Shown one piece after another: positions 17,206 through 29,114 of a stretch of 64,000 bases of DNA. Source of the stretch: Omphalotus guepiniiformis (Eukaryota > Basidiomycota > Agaricomycetes > Agaricales > Omphalotaceae); assembly GCA_028554645.1 (NCBI GenBank), contig JAQOOI010000076.1:62001-126000 (forward strand), written 5' to 3'. The translations under genes were made by a program, and so were the position numbers. Under the pieces are notes generated by a model. That model was not told the DNA's origin and searched no databases. It saw nothing but the letters and a program-made list of their open reading frames with translations. Numbering within the stretch: position 1 is the first letter of the stretch; each line of letters opens with the position of its first letter.

Positions 17206-19051
17206 TGTTGCGTCAAAAAGCCTTTCAGTGCTGAAATCCATCAGATTGAAGTAAATATGGAATGTTCAAGCATTGGAAACTGAACATAAAGGACTAGAGT
17301 CACCCCAGACTGCTAGTTAAGACATGAAACATACTTGTACTCACAATGCCTAAGTGTAGTGATTGCTACAGTACTGAATCTGGTACTAAGCAACTGTGAC
17401 CAATGGGTTATACAAAGAGATACTAGTTATGCCTCTCCAGATGTGTTGGAATTCCAATGTTCCATACCAGATTGAGTTGGTCAGACCCACCCTCTAATAA
17501 CTAGAGACTCTACCAAGTGTTGTTGACTGTAATCCAAGGGGTTGATGGATTTTCACTTCAATTGAACAACTATCTAAGTCCTTTGGACTGATCAAAAGTT
17601 CCAGCTGGTCTTGCTAACTAAGTTGGCACTATAAGATTGAATGCTGAGAATATGGGCAATCTTGAAGATTGTATTACCAGAGAAATATTGTACATTGAGT
17701 ACTATGTGGATATAATGTCACTGAGATGAAATGCCAATCTGTGTAATAATGGAAGTAGATTCAAAAGTTACATCTGCACAAATGAGTTAGATACTCAATA
17801 CTCATGCTGGAAGGAGTTAGATACTGAAAATGAGTATCTCTCTGGATCTGAGTATCTCTCTGAAATTCAGTAACCCTCTGAACTTGATGAAAGACAAAGG
17901 CACTCTAATTGGAGGTCTTAGACGAAACTATGGGATAGAATACTGTCCTAGGAGAAGCTGAGAGCTATCCTAAACAAGAAATATAACCTGAGTACAAATC
18001 TGACCAAAAAGAGATGTATAGGGGTAAAACTTGAAATAAACAGTTACTGTACCTTACTGTGGCTGATAGAAACGATGAAGCATGGTCTAGATAAGCTCTA
18101 GAGCTTCTACACAACTCCTAATGCTGCCCTAGTAGAGGAGAATGTGCCAATTTTGGAGAAACTTATAGGGGACCAGATTTGCAATGCACTAAGGAGAATG
18201 TCACCTGTCAGGATACTGGTTGCTATTTACAGGATCTGGACCTTTATTTAGATACCCTGGGTACGCCCTAACACACCTAGAACGCGGACAAAGCGATATA
18301 TTTCTGTTTTTATACCAATCTATACCCAAAGTTCCTACATTTTGACTATCTAACTGGAAAATTACCTAGAAAACTACCTAAAAAGAAGCCAATCTCTGCT
18401 CAATTGATACTTACTTACTTTTGACTCATTTACTGTTCAGATTACTCTTTTAATTTCGAGATATATGTTTGATTTTATGATTTAGTATATATAGCTTACA
18501 GAGTATCTATTTAGATTTTCTTAAGCAAGTACTGCCCAAAGCTACAAGCCAAAGCAGGAAAACCTTCTTAGACGAAATATAGCCTGGCTCTTTAGAGTTC
18601 AGTTCGAGAAATATCCAGTTGTGAAAACTTCTGTAAAGTCCCTTGTGGCAGATAAATTGAAAGAGATACTGAATCTTTGCTGAAACTGCTGTTCTGTCTG
18701 TGCTGAATCTGCCTGCTGAAACTGTCTGTGCTGCATCTGAAACTGTTCCCTGCATTGTCTGACCATTGGATCGAGTTTAAACATCGAGATTGATTGTCCT
18801 GAATCCCTCCTGAACCCTGAAAACCACCCTTACCTTCTGTCTGAATCTTGTGTTTTGAGATACCCTCTGCCATTTTTCACCCAGATTGAGATAAAGACAT
18901 CTGTAACCCTGCAGATTCAAAGTTCAATTGTTGCGTCTAACTGTGCGGAATCTCTGACAACGCCAGTCACACCTCACCCTACATCATTTTGATTTGAGTT
19001 GGATTGTGCTCATTTGAGTATCTCTCTCGTTCATTTCATAGTCACTACACC
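17206..19051 (+). repeat. 3' LTR of element I (about 1.85 kb)
   Basis: Begins TGTTGCGTC right after the purine tract and ends around 19050-19051 at ...CATAGTCACTA. The end is fixed independently: a 180-base copy of this LTR's last part, inverted inside another LTR at 35288, starts at exactly the same base. The LTR holds several GAGTTAGATACTC words (17784, 17814) and GAGTATCTCTCT words (17833, 17850, 19015). It also holds a glutamine-codon-like CAG-rich stretch at 18660-18750, and near its end a block starting GTGCGGAATCT (18943) that is also present in family III LTRs. A degenerate inverted relative lies at about 31340-33135. No convincing gene lies inside. Confidence 0.8.
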
Positions 19052-22045
19052 GCCTTCCAAGTCACTTGTGGTGTTCGACAGGGTGACCCGCTGTCATGCC
19101 TGCTCTTTAACCTTGCCATCGAACCCCTCGCCATTATGATTTGAGACTCGTCCTTGCGGGGCTTTGTGGTTCCGGGCTCTGAAAGAAACCTTCTGGTCAA
19201 ACTATTTGCTGATGACACCGCGGTATATTTGTCTCACCGAGATTGCTACTCTTGAATCTACATTAAACACCTGGTGCAACGCGTCTAGCGGCAAGTTCAA
19301 CATCTCGAAAACCGAAATTATCCCCGTCGGAACCCAGGCATTTTGCAACCATATGCTGACAACCCGATGACTTCATGACGACGACATTCCCCTCCCTGAG
19401 GGTACCACCATTGCAGCCGATGGAGTGTCTATTCGCTACCTGGGTTGTAGGTTAGGAAATCACATCGACGATTGTGACACGTGGATGCCCACCCTGGACA
19501 AGATCCAAACCACCCTTAACCGCTGTGTCCGTTATCATCCTATGATTGAGGCGAAACACCACATAATCCAATGTACTGTTGCATGTACCACAATGTTCTT
19601 CACTGCTGCGAATGGCATGCCCGAACGCATCCGCACTAGCTTGCAGCGACTGCAGAGCGACTTCCTGTGGGAGGGAACCTCCCCGATGATAAATCGGGAT
19701 ATACTGAGTAGCGACCTAGCTGACGGTGGGCGTAAGATCATAGATATCAAGGCCCGAAATGAAGCGATAGATCTTGTCCGTCTACGCTCGTACCTTGAAA
19801 TGGACCCTGAAATCCGACCCACCTGGGCATACCTCGCTGATGCTCTTCTGAGTGAGCATTGCCTACGTTCGTCTTCTTCTACGCCGCGTTCAAGGATAAA
19901 CCATTCCCTGCAAGACTGGAGACCCAACGTTAGAAACCTCACACCCCAACTGCAAAGCATGCTTAAGACCGCTGCTAAATACAATGCCTGTTTTGCTCCA
20001 GTGCACCCAACAGATGAAGTCAAGTATGATATGCCGCTGTGGTATCACCTCCACGAGAACAAAGGGGTCCGACAAGAGAATAATACAGTGAAATGTAGGT
20101 GCCTGAGACAAAATCACCATGTGGTGACAGTGGGTGAAGCTCTCGAGCTTATCTGTAGGCTCCAAACTCTCGAACATTCAGCGACTGCCCACTGCTCCTG
20201 CCTCCACTGCGTATCTGACCGCGATGATAGAAATTGTGTGAATCCCCATGCATGCGTCACGGTTGCTGCCCGTCAATTACAGCAGATCCACCACGAATGG
20301 GTTCCCGCCTGTCCAGCCCCGAATTCTATACGACGTCCTGAGCGACGCCTCCCAGACACCCACTTCGCTCTGCTCCCTCCGCCTAGGACTGCCACTGTAG
20401 CAGACGGCTTTCATGTATTTGTGGCTCCAACGTCTGCCATGCCCCCTGCCTCTTATTGGCCAGATGAAAGAATCCCAGCCCAAGCGCTCACGGAAGAGGA
20501 AGTTTGGATAGCCACCAAAGTGGAATCCCACTCTAAGGACGATGACACCTACACCATATGGGTAGGGTATGGGCACTTTGTCACTGACCACCCCCAGGAC
20601 AGATCAGCATGAATTGCGTACCAACATCGAAATGGACCATACACCGCTGACCTCGTAGCACTCCTATATCTACTAGATCACCGCCCGCGCAACCATAATC
20701 TTTATGTTTTCTTCTGTAACCCCCATCTCCTGGCAAAACTCAAGAGAGGCCTCGCTGACGAAGAAGACACCGACTTTATGGGGTCAAAAAATGCCCTGCT
20801 CTTCCGACGACTCACCACACACCTCCGAGCTCGTTCGGGCACAGTCATCCTAGCCTCTGCTGATGCTGAAAATGCAGCCCCATCCCAACATGCCGTAGAT
20901 CTTGCCAGGAATAGTGTGCATGTCCCATGCCAGGACTTCCTACTACCCCCACCTTGCCCCGAAGCCACTACGGGAATACACCTTTGTGTCCTAACACAAC
21001 GCCTAGCGTATAAGGCCATTCGGATCCGCACTCCAATCGCTACTTGGGCCACTACTGCACATAACCTTGAAGCCATCCGTAATGCGATACTGGAGGTAAA
21101 TGATGCCACCCCGACAGATGCTGGAATCTGGACTGCAATACGAAGCCAAACCATATCGTGACAGGCTCGTAACTTCCTCTGGAAAGCAGTTCATGGGGTG
21201 CTCCGGATCGGCAAATACTGGTCCCATATTCCCGAGTGTGAGGGAAGGGGAGTGTGTGCCCCTTGTGGTGTGACGGAAGACCTTGACCACATTATGCTCC
21301 ACTGCGCCAATGGTGTCAACACCACCGTCTGGAACCTCGTTCGCGCCCTCTGGCCCTCTCAGTTTGGCCCACTCCCTCCTATCTCCGTTGGTACAATCCT
21401 GGCACCCTCCATTGTCTGCTTCCAAAATACCAAAGGGTCCCTTGAACCTCATAAACAACGATTGTACACGATCCTGATGTCTGAATCCATGCATCTCATA
21501 TGGCATCTTCGTTGTGAGAGTGTGATCTCGAACCAAAGTATTTCCCCTTCCGCGGCTGAGATCACAAACCGCTGGCTGTCAGCCATTAATATGCACCTGC
21601 ATCCCGACCAAGTGCTCACAGATAAATTCAGATCCGGCCCCCATGCCCTGCCGAAACGACTCGCCAGTAACACTTGGGAATACACGTTGAGCCGCAAAGT
21701 GAGGGGAGAAGACGACAGTTGGCTGGTTGAGCCTGAGGTTTTAGTGAGTATTGAGGTGGAGCGAGTGCGTCCGAGCCCAGCGCCGGACTAGCTCGTGTCT
21801 GCCTCCGAGTCTCACACCCTGCCTTGTGCAGCATGCGTAAATGCATTTCCTCACGGTGTGGTCCCACCTCTGCCCGGAACTCCTCGTCACATTTTTCTTT
21901 CCTTCTCTATATTTATACACCCCTTCTGAAGGTTATTTTTTCCCCTTCAAACCTTGCACCCTTGCTGGGGCTAGCTCAGACGCAGTTGCCAGCAGGGTTA
22001 TCCCTCCCAGGATACATACCGCGAAAAAAAAAAAAAAAAAAAAAA
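19052..22045 (+). pseudogene. LINE (non-LTR retrotransposon) relic, 5' part missing
   Basis: Reading three broken frames gives the core of a non-LTR RT. CGVRQGDPLS lies near 19065-19095. A stop (TGA, probably from CGA) follows near 19143, and then FADDTAVYL at about 19203-19230. Long thumb and connection sequence runs from 19425 to 20612. A degenerate RNase-H-like stretch spans 20620-21161. A C-terminal RT zinc-binding (zf-RVT type) segment, CAPCGVTEDLDHIMLHC, is near 21258-21310. The element ends in a 22-base A tract (22024-22045), the typical LINE 3' tail. It starts mid-domain exactly at the element I LTR end, so element I probably inserted into this LINE and the 5' part should lie left of element I. 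Frameshifts and stops make it non-functional. Confidence 0.85.
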
Positions 22046-23197
22046 TCTATTAGAGACAGACCTCAGAGAGAGCTTTTCCACTTAGCCAACAGCTGTTGCA
22101 GCACCCTTCTTAAGTCTATGAGCGCTTGTGGCTGATGATAGGTTGCGTGCTGGTGTTGGAAACTTACCTACTTTATACTTATCTGTCATGTGTTCCCATC
22201 TTCTGTCTTTGGTCAAACTCTACACCCACTAAAACCCTGTCAATTTTTGTCCAGCCCTCGGGCAGGTTTTGTTCATTATGGATCATATTCTTCCATGTTT
22301 ATTGCACTACTCTGGCAAAGAGGCTCTTCCAGCTATATTTAAGGTGTGTTACCCTGCAGTTGTGCTGTTTAATAGTGTTAAAAAATAAACTGCAGAAATT
22401 ATGTGTGTACACAACTTTCTATTTTGGCTGCACACATGCAACACAGAAATGTATGTGTGTGTGCATGCAACATAAATATATGTGTGTGTGTGCATGCAAT
22501 GTCAAAAAAATGTGTGTGCATGTGCAATGTCAAAAATGTGTGCAAGCACCACATGAAATATGTGTGTGCAGACAACACAGAGAATTATATGCCAATTTTA
22601 GTATACTTTCACTTTTTTGATCTTATAATAACTATACAATGCTTTTAGTTACTTATTTTTCTGGATATCATTAGAATTTGACTTCATAGGCTATTACCAT
22701 AAGTGTGAATATAATCAGATAGTGACAGAAAAGATACTGAAGGCTTTTAGTAAGCAATAATATAACTTGAAGTAAGTGTCACCTATGCATCCTTTACATT
22801 AAATATTTGTGTCTTACTTGGCTACAGTTGCCAATCTAACCACTCCATTCTCTAGGTCTGTGCTTATAGGATTGTGTCCTTTAATTTGTCAGAGTATTCC
22901 ATATGACACTTTCCATTATCTTTTCTCTCTCTCTCTCTTCTTTTTCTTTAAAATGTAACTTACTCTTGCAAGTAAATCAACTGAGCAACCATGTATATTT
23001 CTAGCTTCAAGATGAAAGAAGGATTATAAACTTTTCAAATTTGCATTTGTTAGGAGAAATACATATATACACATTGTGTATGAAACTGACCAATTGTTCA
23101 GTAACACATCACAAGACAATAAGCTTGTAAGTTTTAAGGTCTATGACACATAAAAATAGCTGAACTTTCCCCTGAAAGGTTCTGTATCACAACTAGA
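22046..23197. other. gene-free DNA with TG-rich minisatellite
   Basis: No gene or element was recognised. At 22428-22583 about five degenerate units of roughly 35 bases share TGTGTGTGTGCATGCAA. A CT run lies at 22924-22940. The remainder is AT-rich with no long frame that looks coding. Confidence 0.5.
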
Positions 23198-23473
23198 TGA
23201 ATAAAGGGCTCTTCGCCAGGCAGGGTGGATCTGACCATACTGTACAGTCTCGCAGTAGGTAGTTACTTTGTCGAAGGTCTAGAGATGTATCAGCCATAAG
23301 GTCTTGATGTATACTCGTACACCATAGTACTTTCACTTTAAGGCTTAACTATTCTTGTTCTATGCTTTAGCTAGCACTATGGGGTATAGTCTAGCCCTTT
23401 ATTCCCATCATATTCACAGTAGAAACCATTTAATTTCAGGCATTTCAGGTGTGTATGCGTTTTCAGCGCAACA
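23198..23473 (-). repeat. family III LTR fragment
   Basis: Matches the last part of the LTR at 49631-51109 (from GGGCTCTTCGCCAGGCAGG to TTTTCAGCGCAACA) in the same orientation. It is followed by a decayed purine tract and hairpin (23474-23513), as at 51110. The first three quarters of the LTR are missing. Confidence 0.8.
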
Positions 23474-24942
23474 TCTCCCCTAAACTAAATCTAGATCACC
23501 CCCAGTCTGGTGATTGGTCAGTCATACAGCCAAAGATACATTCTAAAGCTTCACAGACAGCCTGTTGATTATATAATACTTATTCACACACATTTCAGAG
23601 TTTGCTGAAGCAGTTGTACACTGTTCATTGCTTTTGCCGGACGATGCGGATCATCAAATTTCAAACTCCGACCGAAAATACTTGTAGCCAACTGTATGCC
23701 TTTGGCAATTGCTGTATGTTCTTTTCAGGTAAGTGACTTTCTATCTCTCTTCATTTTTCACATCTCTATTCAATTACTTGCTTCTTTATTCTTTATGTTC
23801 ATGTTGCTCCAGAACACTCCATGGTCTGTGCGTCGTGAGAACATAATCAGGTGATTTGTTTTGTAGATAAATGGACTTCAAATTTTTACGCCCATATTTC
23901 TGTTTCTTCCTCTCCCACTGCCACAGTGATTCTGGTGTGTCTTCTTTCTTTCTTACTCAGTTATTTCCGTTCTTTACCCCTAATGGCAATCTGCTAGAGG
24001 CAAAGGCAAAGCGCCAGCTTCATCTCAACCTTCTGCCAAGAAGACATGTGCCAGCAGGAAAAGCACCAAACCTTCTTCTCAGCATGAGCTTGTGAACCAG
24101 CTTATTTCAGTTCTCAATGATGTTTATTGTTGCCAGTTCGACAAGTCACGCAAGAACCCTCCCACCGTCTCCAAAATGGTTAAAGCAGTTGAGAATGCAT
24201 TGCCCCTCATGGTAGATGTTCATTGCTCTTGCCGTTTTCGTTTCTTAATCATTTCTCGTCAGAACTTGCTCTTTGAAGAAGTAAATTTCAAGGTCGATGA
24301 ATTTTGCCCCCACGTTCATGGTGTGTGGCTTTCGTTACTTCGAATCTCCCATCTCCTGGAATCCCGGGTTTCATCTCTTTCTGAGTGTGGGTGGTACATC
24401 TCCAAGGCCGATCATCAAGACATATACAGTCTCAACCCCGTAAGCTTGTTTTCTTTTCGATCTTTTCCCATTCTTCACTTATTCATCCTTCACCCTAGTT
24501 TCATGATTTCAAAACTGAACTCGATGATACTTGTGACACGCTCGGTGACAACACCATCCCTGATGCCTCTGATGACAACTTCATAGAAATTTCTGACAAC
24601 GAGTCCGTTCAGATCAAGGTAGAGGTAGTTCCCCACTATCTCTTACATATTTATTCATTCTTATAACATTTCTTTTAGCCCATTCAGAACTCCAAGAAAC
24701 GGCGTCTTGTTGACGTCAATGAAGACAAAGATGTGTTTTCATTCAAGAAGACACGCAAAACTACTCCCTCTGAGAAGAAGGTCCCTGCTTCGATTGTTAT
24801 TCCTAAACCAAGACCAAAGCCAAAGGCGAAGGTTTCCTCTGTGCAAGCCCCCTCTCTTACCGCCAGTCTTGGTGATGACTTTTCTGCACCTGCTATTTCT
24901 GAGGTCCCGCCTCATCCACAAGATTCCTCTGGCCGCTCAGTC

Positions 24943-25811
24943 GATGTGGTAAATATTTTTAAAAAAGGAGGGAAGTCACTCACAAGCTGTATTGCAAAAG
25001 CGCAGGACAAGGTAGGGTTAGAAGTAGGGTTTATAAATCTGCCATACTCTGGCATGTAGCTGAGTTTCAAATCAGTATAGAGGGTGCTTGACCGCTTTGA
25101 GAGGCCTTTTTTCTCACAGACTATAGCTCTACATTAGGATACTTTGTCCACAGTCCATCAACTTACAGTCCACAGTACACCAGTCCGCTTTGGATATATA
25201 TTTTTCCCATGGTTAGTAGACCTGCTTTAGGTTACCTTTTCCCACACTCACTAGATCCGCTTTTTAGGGTATATTGGGCGCTTTTTGAGCCATCAATCCA
25301 TCAAATGTCAAAGCAAACATTATTATGGGTAGTATAGGGTTGGTCAGTAGGTAAATTTCGGAAAATTCTGAAACAATTCCCACGGGTGCGGACCACTAAT
25401 AGGATAGCCTGTGCAAAGTGGCTGTGCAAAACAATCAAAAATGCGGTGGGAAAATGCAAAATACTGGAAAAAAAACCTGGCGGTTTCTGCCAGAAAAATT
25501 CTCAAAAAAATCTGAAAAAATTCCCAGGGGTCCGGACCACTAGTAGGGTATGAGCTGCAAGGTATGGGTGTGATACATGCATGAATACTCACATGAATAG
25601 CCAAATACTTGTCTGATAAATTTTCTCACACAGAATAAAATCCAATAAATCTGAAAAAATTTCCAGGGGTCTGAAAGTCCCATAGGATTTGGTGCACAGA
25701 ATCATCATATACAATAAACACAGATATCCCCACAAATAGCCAAGTATAACTTTAATATTTTTCTCATGCTCATGAATCTGAAAGAAAAAAAGTGTAGTAG
25801 GTAACATTTGA
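24943..25811 (+). repeat. left terminal inverted repeat of foldback element
   Basis: Reverse complement of 26780-27650. Matching ends inward at AACATTT. Confidence 0.8.
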
Positions 25812-26779
25812 TACATGCATGAATACTCACATGAATAGCCAAATACTTGTCTGATAAGTTTTCTCACACTCAGAATAAAATCCAATAAATCTGAAAAAAT
25901 TTTCAGGGGTCTGAAAGTTCCATAGGATTTGGTGCACAGAATCATCATATACAATAAACACAAATATCCCCCACAAATGGCCAAAATACTTTTCAATATT
26001 TTTTTTCATAATCAAAACAACTTTCTAATGAATCTGAAAAAGACTATGTATAGTGAATGTCATTACATGTGGGTGGTCATCATGTCTTGCCTATTGAATA
26101 CTCTAGAATATCAAACCAGATTTTAGCTTAGTTCTCACAAAGTTCTATGTGTCTACTATCTTAGTATCACAAATTCACCAAAATAGAGGCACATAGTAAG
26201 ATGAAACATCCACTGTGAGATTTTAACTAGCCAACACTATTCACAGTATGATATCTGCAGTCTATATTACGGCCTCACTCAGTTAGTTAGTCATTGTACT
26301 TACTACCTGTTTTACATATCTGTACTCAACAGTCTTACTATATATGTTCTACACTGTGGGCATATAGTAATATAACTTCATTATCTATTCTCAATTCATG
26401 ATGCAATAAGCACATCAGTGAACATGAGAAGTATTACAGTCACCTACAATATACATGTATGATATAAGTCTTAGTAGAATAACATCTCATGACAGGTCAG
26501 TGTCTGCACATATATCCATATACATTCCAGAACATTAAACTCATGGGCTATGGAACTGCCAATTTATCTCACTGTTGTTACTTACTAGTGAATGGGGCTG
26601 CTCTTCTGTCAAGACTAGCAGCATAGAATAATAAGTAGGAATAATATTGTTATATATGATGTAGTGACAGAATGTGTTAGTATTGTGATCCATATGGAAG
26701 TCCTTCTAAGACAGTGTGCTTTGAGTCTAGTATTTATGTCTGTTCTATGCTTTGCTAAAACATAAATGTACTAGTACGA

Positions 26780-27650
26780 ACTAAATGTTACCTACTACAC
26801 TTTTTTTCTTTCAGATTCATGAGCATGAGAAAAATATTAAAATTATGCTTGGCTATTTGTGGAGATATTTGTGTTTATTGTACATGATGATTCTGTGCAC
26901 CAGATCCTATGGAACTTTCAGACCCCTGGAAATTTTTTCAGATTTATTGGATTTTATTCTGTGTGAGAAAATTTATCAGACAAGTATTTGGCTATTCATG
27001 TGAGTATTCATGCATGTATCACACCCATACCTTGCAGCTCATACCCTACTAGTGGTCCGGACCCCTGGGAATTTTTTCAGATTTTTTTGAGAATTTTTCT
27101 GGCAGAAACTGCTGGGTTTTTTTCCCCCAGTATTTTGCATTTTCCCACCGCATTTTTGATTGTTTTGCACAGCCACTTGGCACAGGTTATCCTATTAGTG
27201 GTCCGCACCCGTGGGAATTTTTTCAGAATTTTCCGAAATTTACCTACTGACCAACCCTATACTACCCATAATAATGTTTGCTTTGACATTTGATGGATTG
27301 ATGGCTCAAAAAGCGCCCAATATACCCTAAAAAGCGGATCTAGTGAGTGTGGGAAAAGGTAACCTAAAGCAGGTCTACTAACCATGGGAAAAATATGTAT
27401 CCAAAGCGGACTGATGTACTGTGGACTGTAAGTTGATGGACTGTGGACAAAGTATCCTAATGTAGAGCTATAGTCTGTGAGAAAAAAGGCCTCTCAAAGC
27501 GGTCAAGCACCCTCTATACTGATTTGAACCTCAGCTACATGCCAGAGTATGGCAGATTTATAAACCCTACTTCTAACCCTACCTTGTCCTGCGCTTTTGC
27601 AATACAGCTTGTGAGTGACTTCCTTCTTTTTAAAAAGAACCTACCACATC
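26780..27650 (-). repeat. right terminal inverted repeat of foldback element
   Basis: Reverse complement of 24943-25811. Matching breaks at about 26780, where the right arm continues with unrelated CTAGTACG sequence. Confidence 0.8.
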
Positions 27651-27661
27651 TGGTGGGCCGC

Positions 27662-29114
27662 TGTTGCGCTGAAAACGCATACACACCTGAAATACCTGAA
27701 ATTAAACGATTTCTACTGTGAATATGATGGGAATAAAGGGCTAGACTATGTCCCATAGTGCTAGCTAAAACATAGAACACGAAGTTAAAGGCTCAAAGTC
27801 AAAGGACTACGATGTACGAGTATGCATCAAGACCTTATGGCTGATATGCCTCTAGACCTTTGGCAAAGTAACTACCTGCTGCGAGACTGTACAGTATGGT
27901 CAGACCCACCCTGCCTGGCAAAGAGCCCTTCGTCTGGAAGTCGCTATTCGAGTATCTGTGTAATCCACGGGACTTAGGAAGGAAGAAACTACACACACAC
28001 AGGCGTAATAGCCTCATGAGCCTAAATAACGTCGAAAGGACAAAGCTAGAGGTATCGCCAAGCCATCAAAATGGTTTGTTCGAACTTAGCCGACCTCCTA
28101 GAACCTGCAGATTGATGATATACTGGAGATAACACTTTATGATCGGAAATATATAATCAACAATTCCGTTCTGAGATACTAGATGGTCAAAGCTATGAAA
28201 ATGATCGGTCTCGATGACTGTATAATAACTTATTAGTAAAGTAATGAGAGAATTGGCCTTCGAGCGCTGGATATTGGTATATCTACGAGGTGCTATGGGG
28301 TCTAGATGTCGAAATAGGAGAGAATACGGAAGCCCGACGGGGTAAATGACTAGAAACTGCCCTCGGCGCCCCTATAAGTACACTGTAAAACAGTTACAAA
28401 GATGAATAATAACGAAATGCATAGGAGTAGTTCGTTTAGAATGGCTCGAGCGCATGATAAGAAGGGTCTAGATGTACCAAAAACATCACTAAAACATAAT
28501 ACTTACACATATATACCCAAGAACTGCACATAATTACCCTCTAGATGTGCCTACTTACCCAACTCAGTCATATTGTTTATGTTTATATCCATTTTATACT
28601 CGATGTTATCCCTCTGTTCCTTTTACTTACTCCACTCAGTTTTCTATCTATTTATGAAATACTTACAAGCAGTAGAGTACACATACTGTCATGTATAGGG
28701 TCGAGCACCCCAGGTTACGACTGCCCGCCAAATTGGAGAACTTTACATATCTTCTAGAGCGTTAAATCACAGAAGGCCTCTTGATTGTGAATGTCAGGCC
28801 CCGGTTCTTCGAGCTGGTAGAGGCAGACTATTAGGAATTGCAGTGCTCTGATAGAGTGCTAAATATCTGAACATCTGTTGTGTTTGAACTGTCTGTCTGT
28901 CTGTGTCTGTTTGTTTTGCTGTTTCTGGTACTCGTCAAAGGGTCTAGACGGTGATCTTTCAGTTCAGTTAGTCTTCCCAACAGTCTAGCTCGACTTTAGT
29001 CAGTTTTCTGCGTGCGGAATCTTTGCCAACACCAGACTACACTCGCTTTTACAAGGCAACCTTTGAGTTTTAGACGAGTTCCTACATCTTAGAGTGCTCA
29101 TTTCGCTGCTATTA
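27662..29114 (+). repeat. complete solo LTR of family III (1453 bp)
   Basis: Runs from TGTTGCGCTG (27662) to GCTGCTATTA (29114), flanked on both sides by CCGC (27658-27661 and 29115-29118), a 4-base target duplication. No purine tract or leader adjoins it. It therefore looks like the product of recombination between two LTRs, and it defines the family III LTR as TG...TA. It carries a short CAGACAGA-type repeat (on its minus strand) and the conserved GTGCGGAATCT block at 29012. Confidence 0.88.

Larger units (their letters stand above)
4505..19051 (+). mobile_element. Ty3/gypsy element I with two antisense spliced genes
   Basis: Order on the plus strand: gag, protease and pol in three successive -1-related frames; antisense gene A (12142-13535); a hairpin plus purine tract; antisense gene B (14375-16900); a second hairpin plus purine tract; and a 3' LTR from 17206. 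The same order occurs in element II (36047-44962) and element III (49631-64000+), with proteins clearly diverged from these. All five coding units of element I are open, making it the best-preserved copy, although a copia insertion at 4504 cuts its 5' end. The LTR ends inside a LINE relic. RT-RNase H-integrase order and the integrase sequence place it in Ty3/gypsy; no chromodomain was seen. Confidence 0.9.
24943..27650. mobile_element. 2.7-kb foldback element with ~870-bp terminal inverted repeats
   Basis: 24943-25811 is the reverse complement of 26780-27650 with few differences, starting GATGTGGTA on each arm. Each arm holds two subterminal copies of a GGACCACTA(A/G)TAGG motif (25387 and 25534 on the left; mirrored near 27050 and 27195 on the right). 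The left arm's inner part (25560-25800) is duplicated in tandem at 25809-26000. The spacer (25812-26779) has no coding frame that resembles a transposase, so the element is non-autonomous. It sits in exon 4 of a gene-B relic. Flanking sequences (CTCTGGCCGCTCAG on the left; a similar CTGGTGGGCCGC + TTAG on the right) resemble an imperfect target duplication, but I cannot fix its length. Confidence 0.75.

Noticed and set aside
18592..18873. Gln/Ser-rich frame in the family I LTR
   Set aside because: Derived from the CAG-rich repeat; the inverted relative at 31.6 kb does not keep the same frame.
22126..22620. Cys-rich 164-codon frame
   Set aside because: Translation of the TG-rich minisatellite; no conservation to compare.
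25589..25996. Frame of 135 codons with internal repeats in the foldback element
   Set aside because: The repeat in the protein is only the tandem duplication of the arm; inverted copy is broken and no transposase motif is present.
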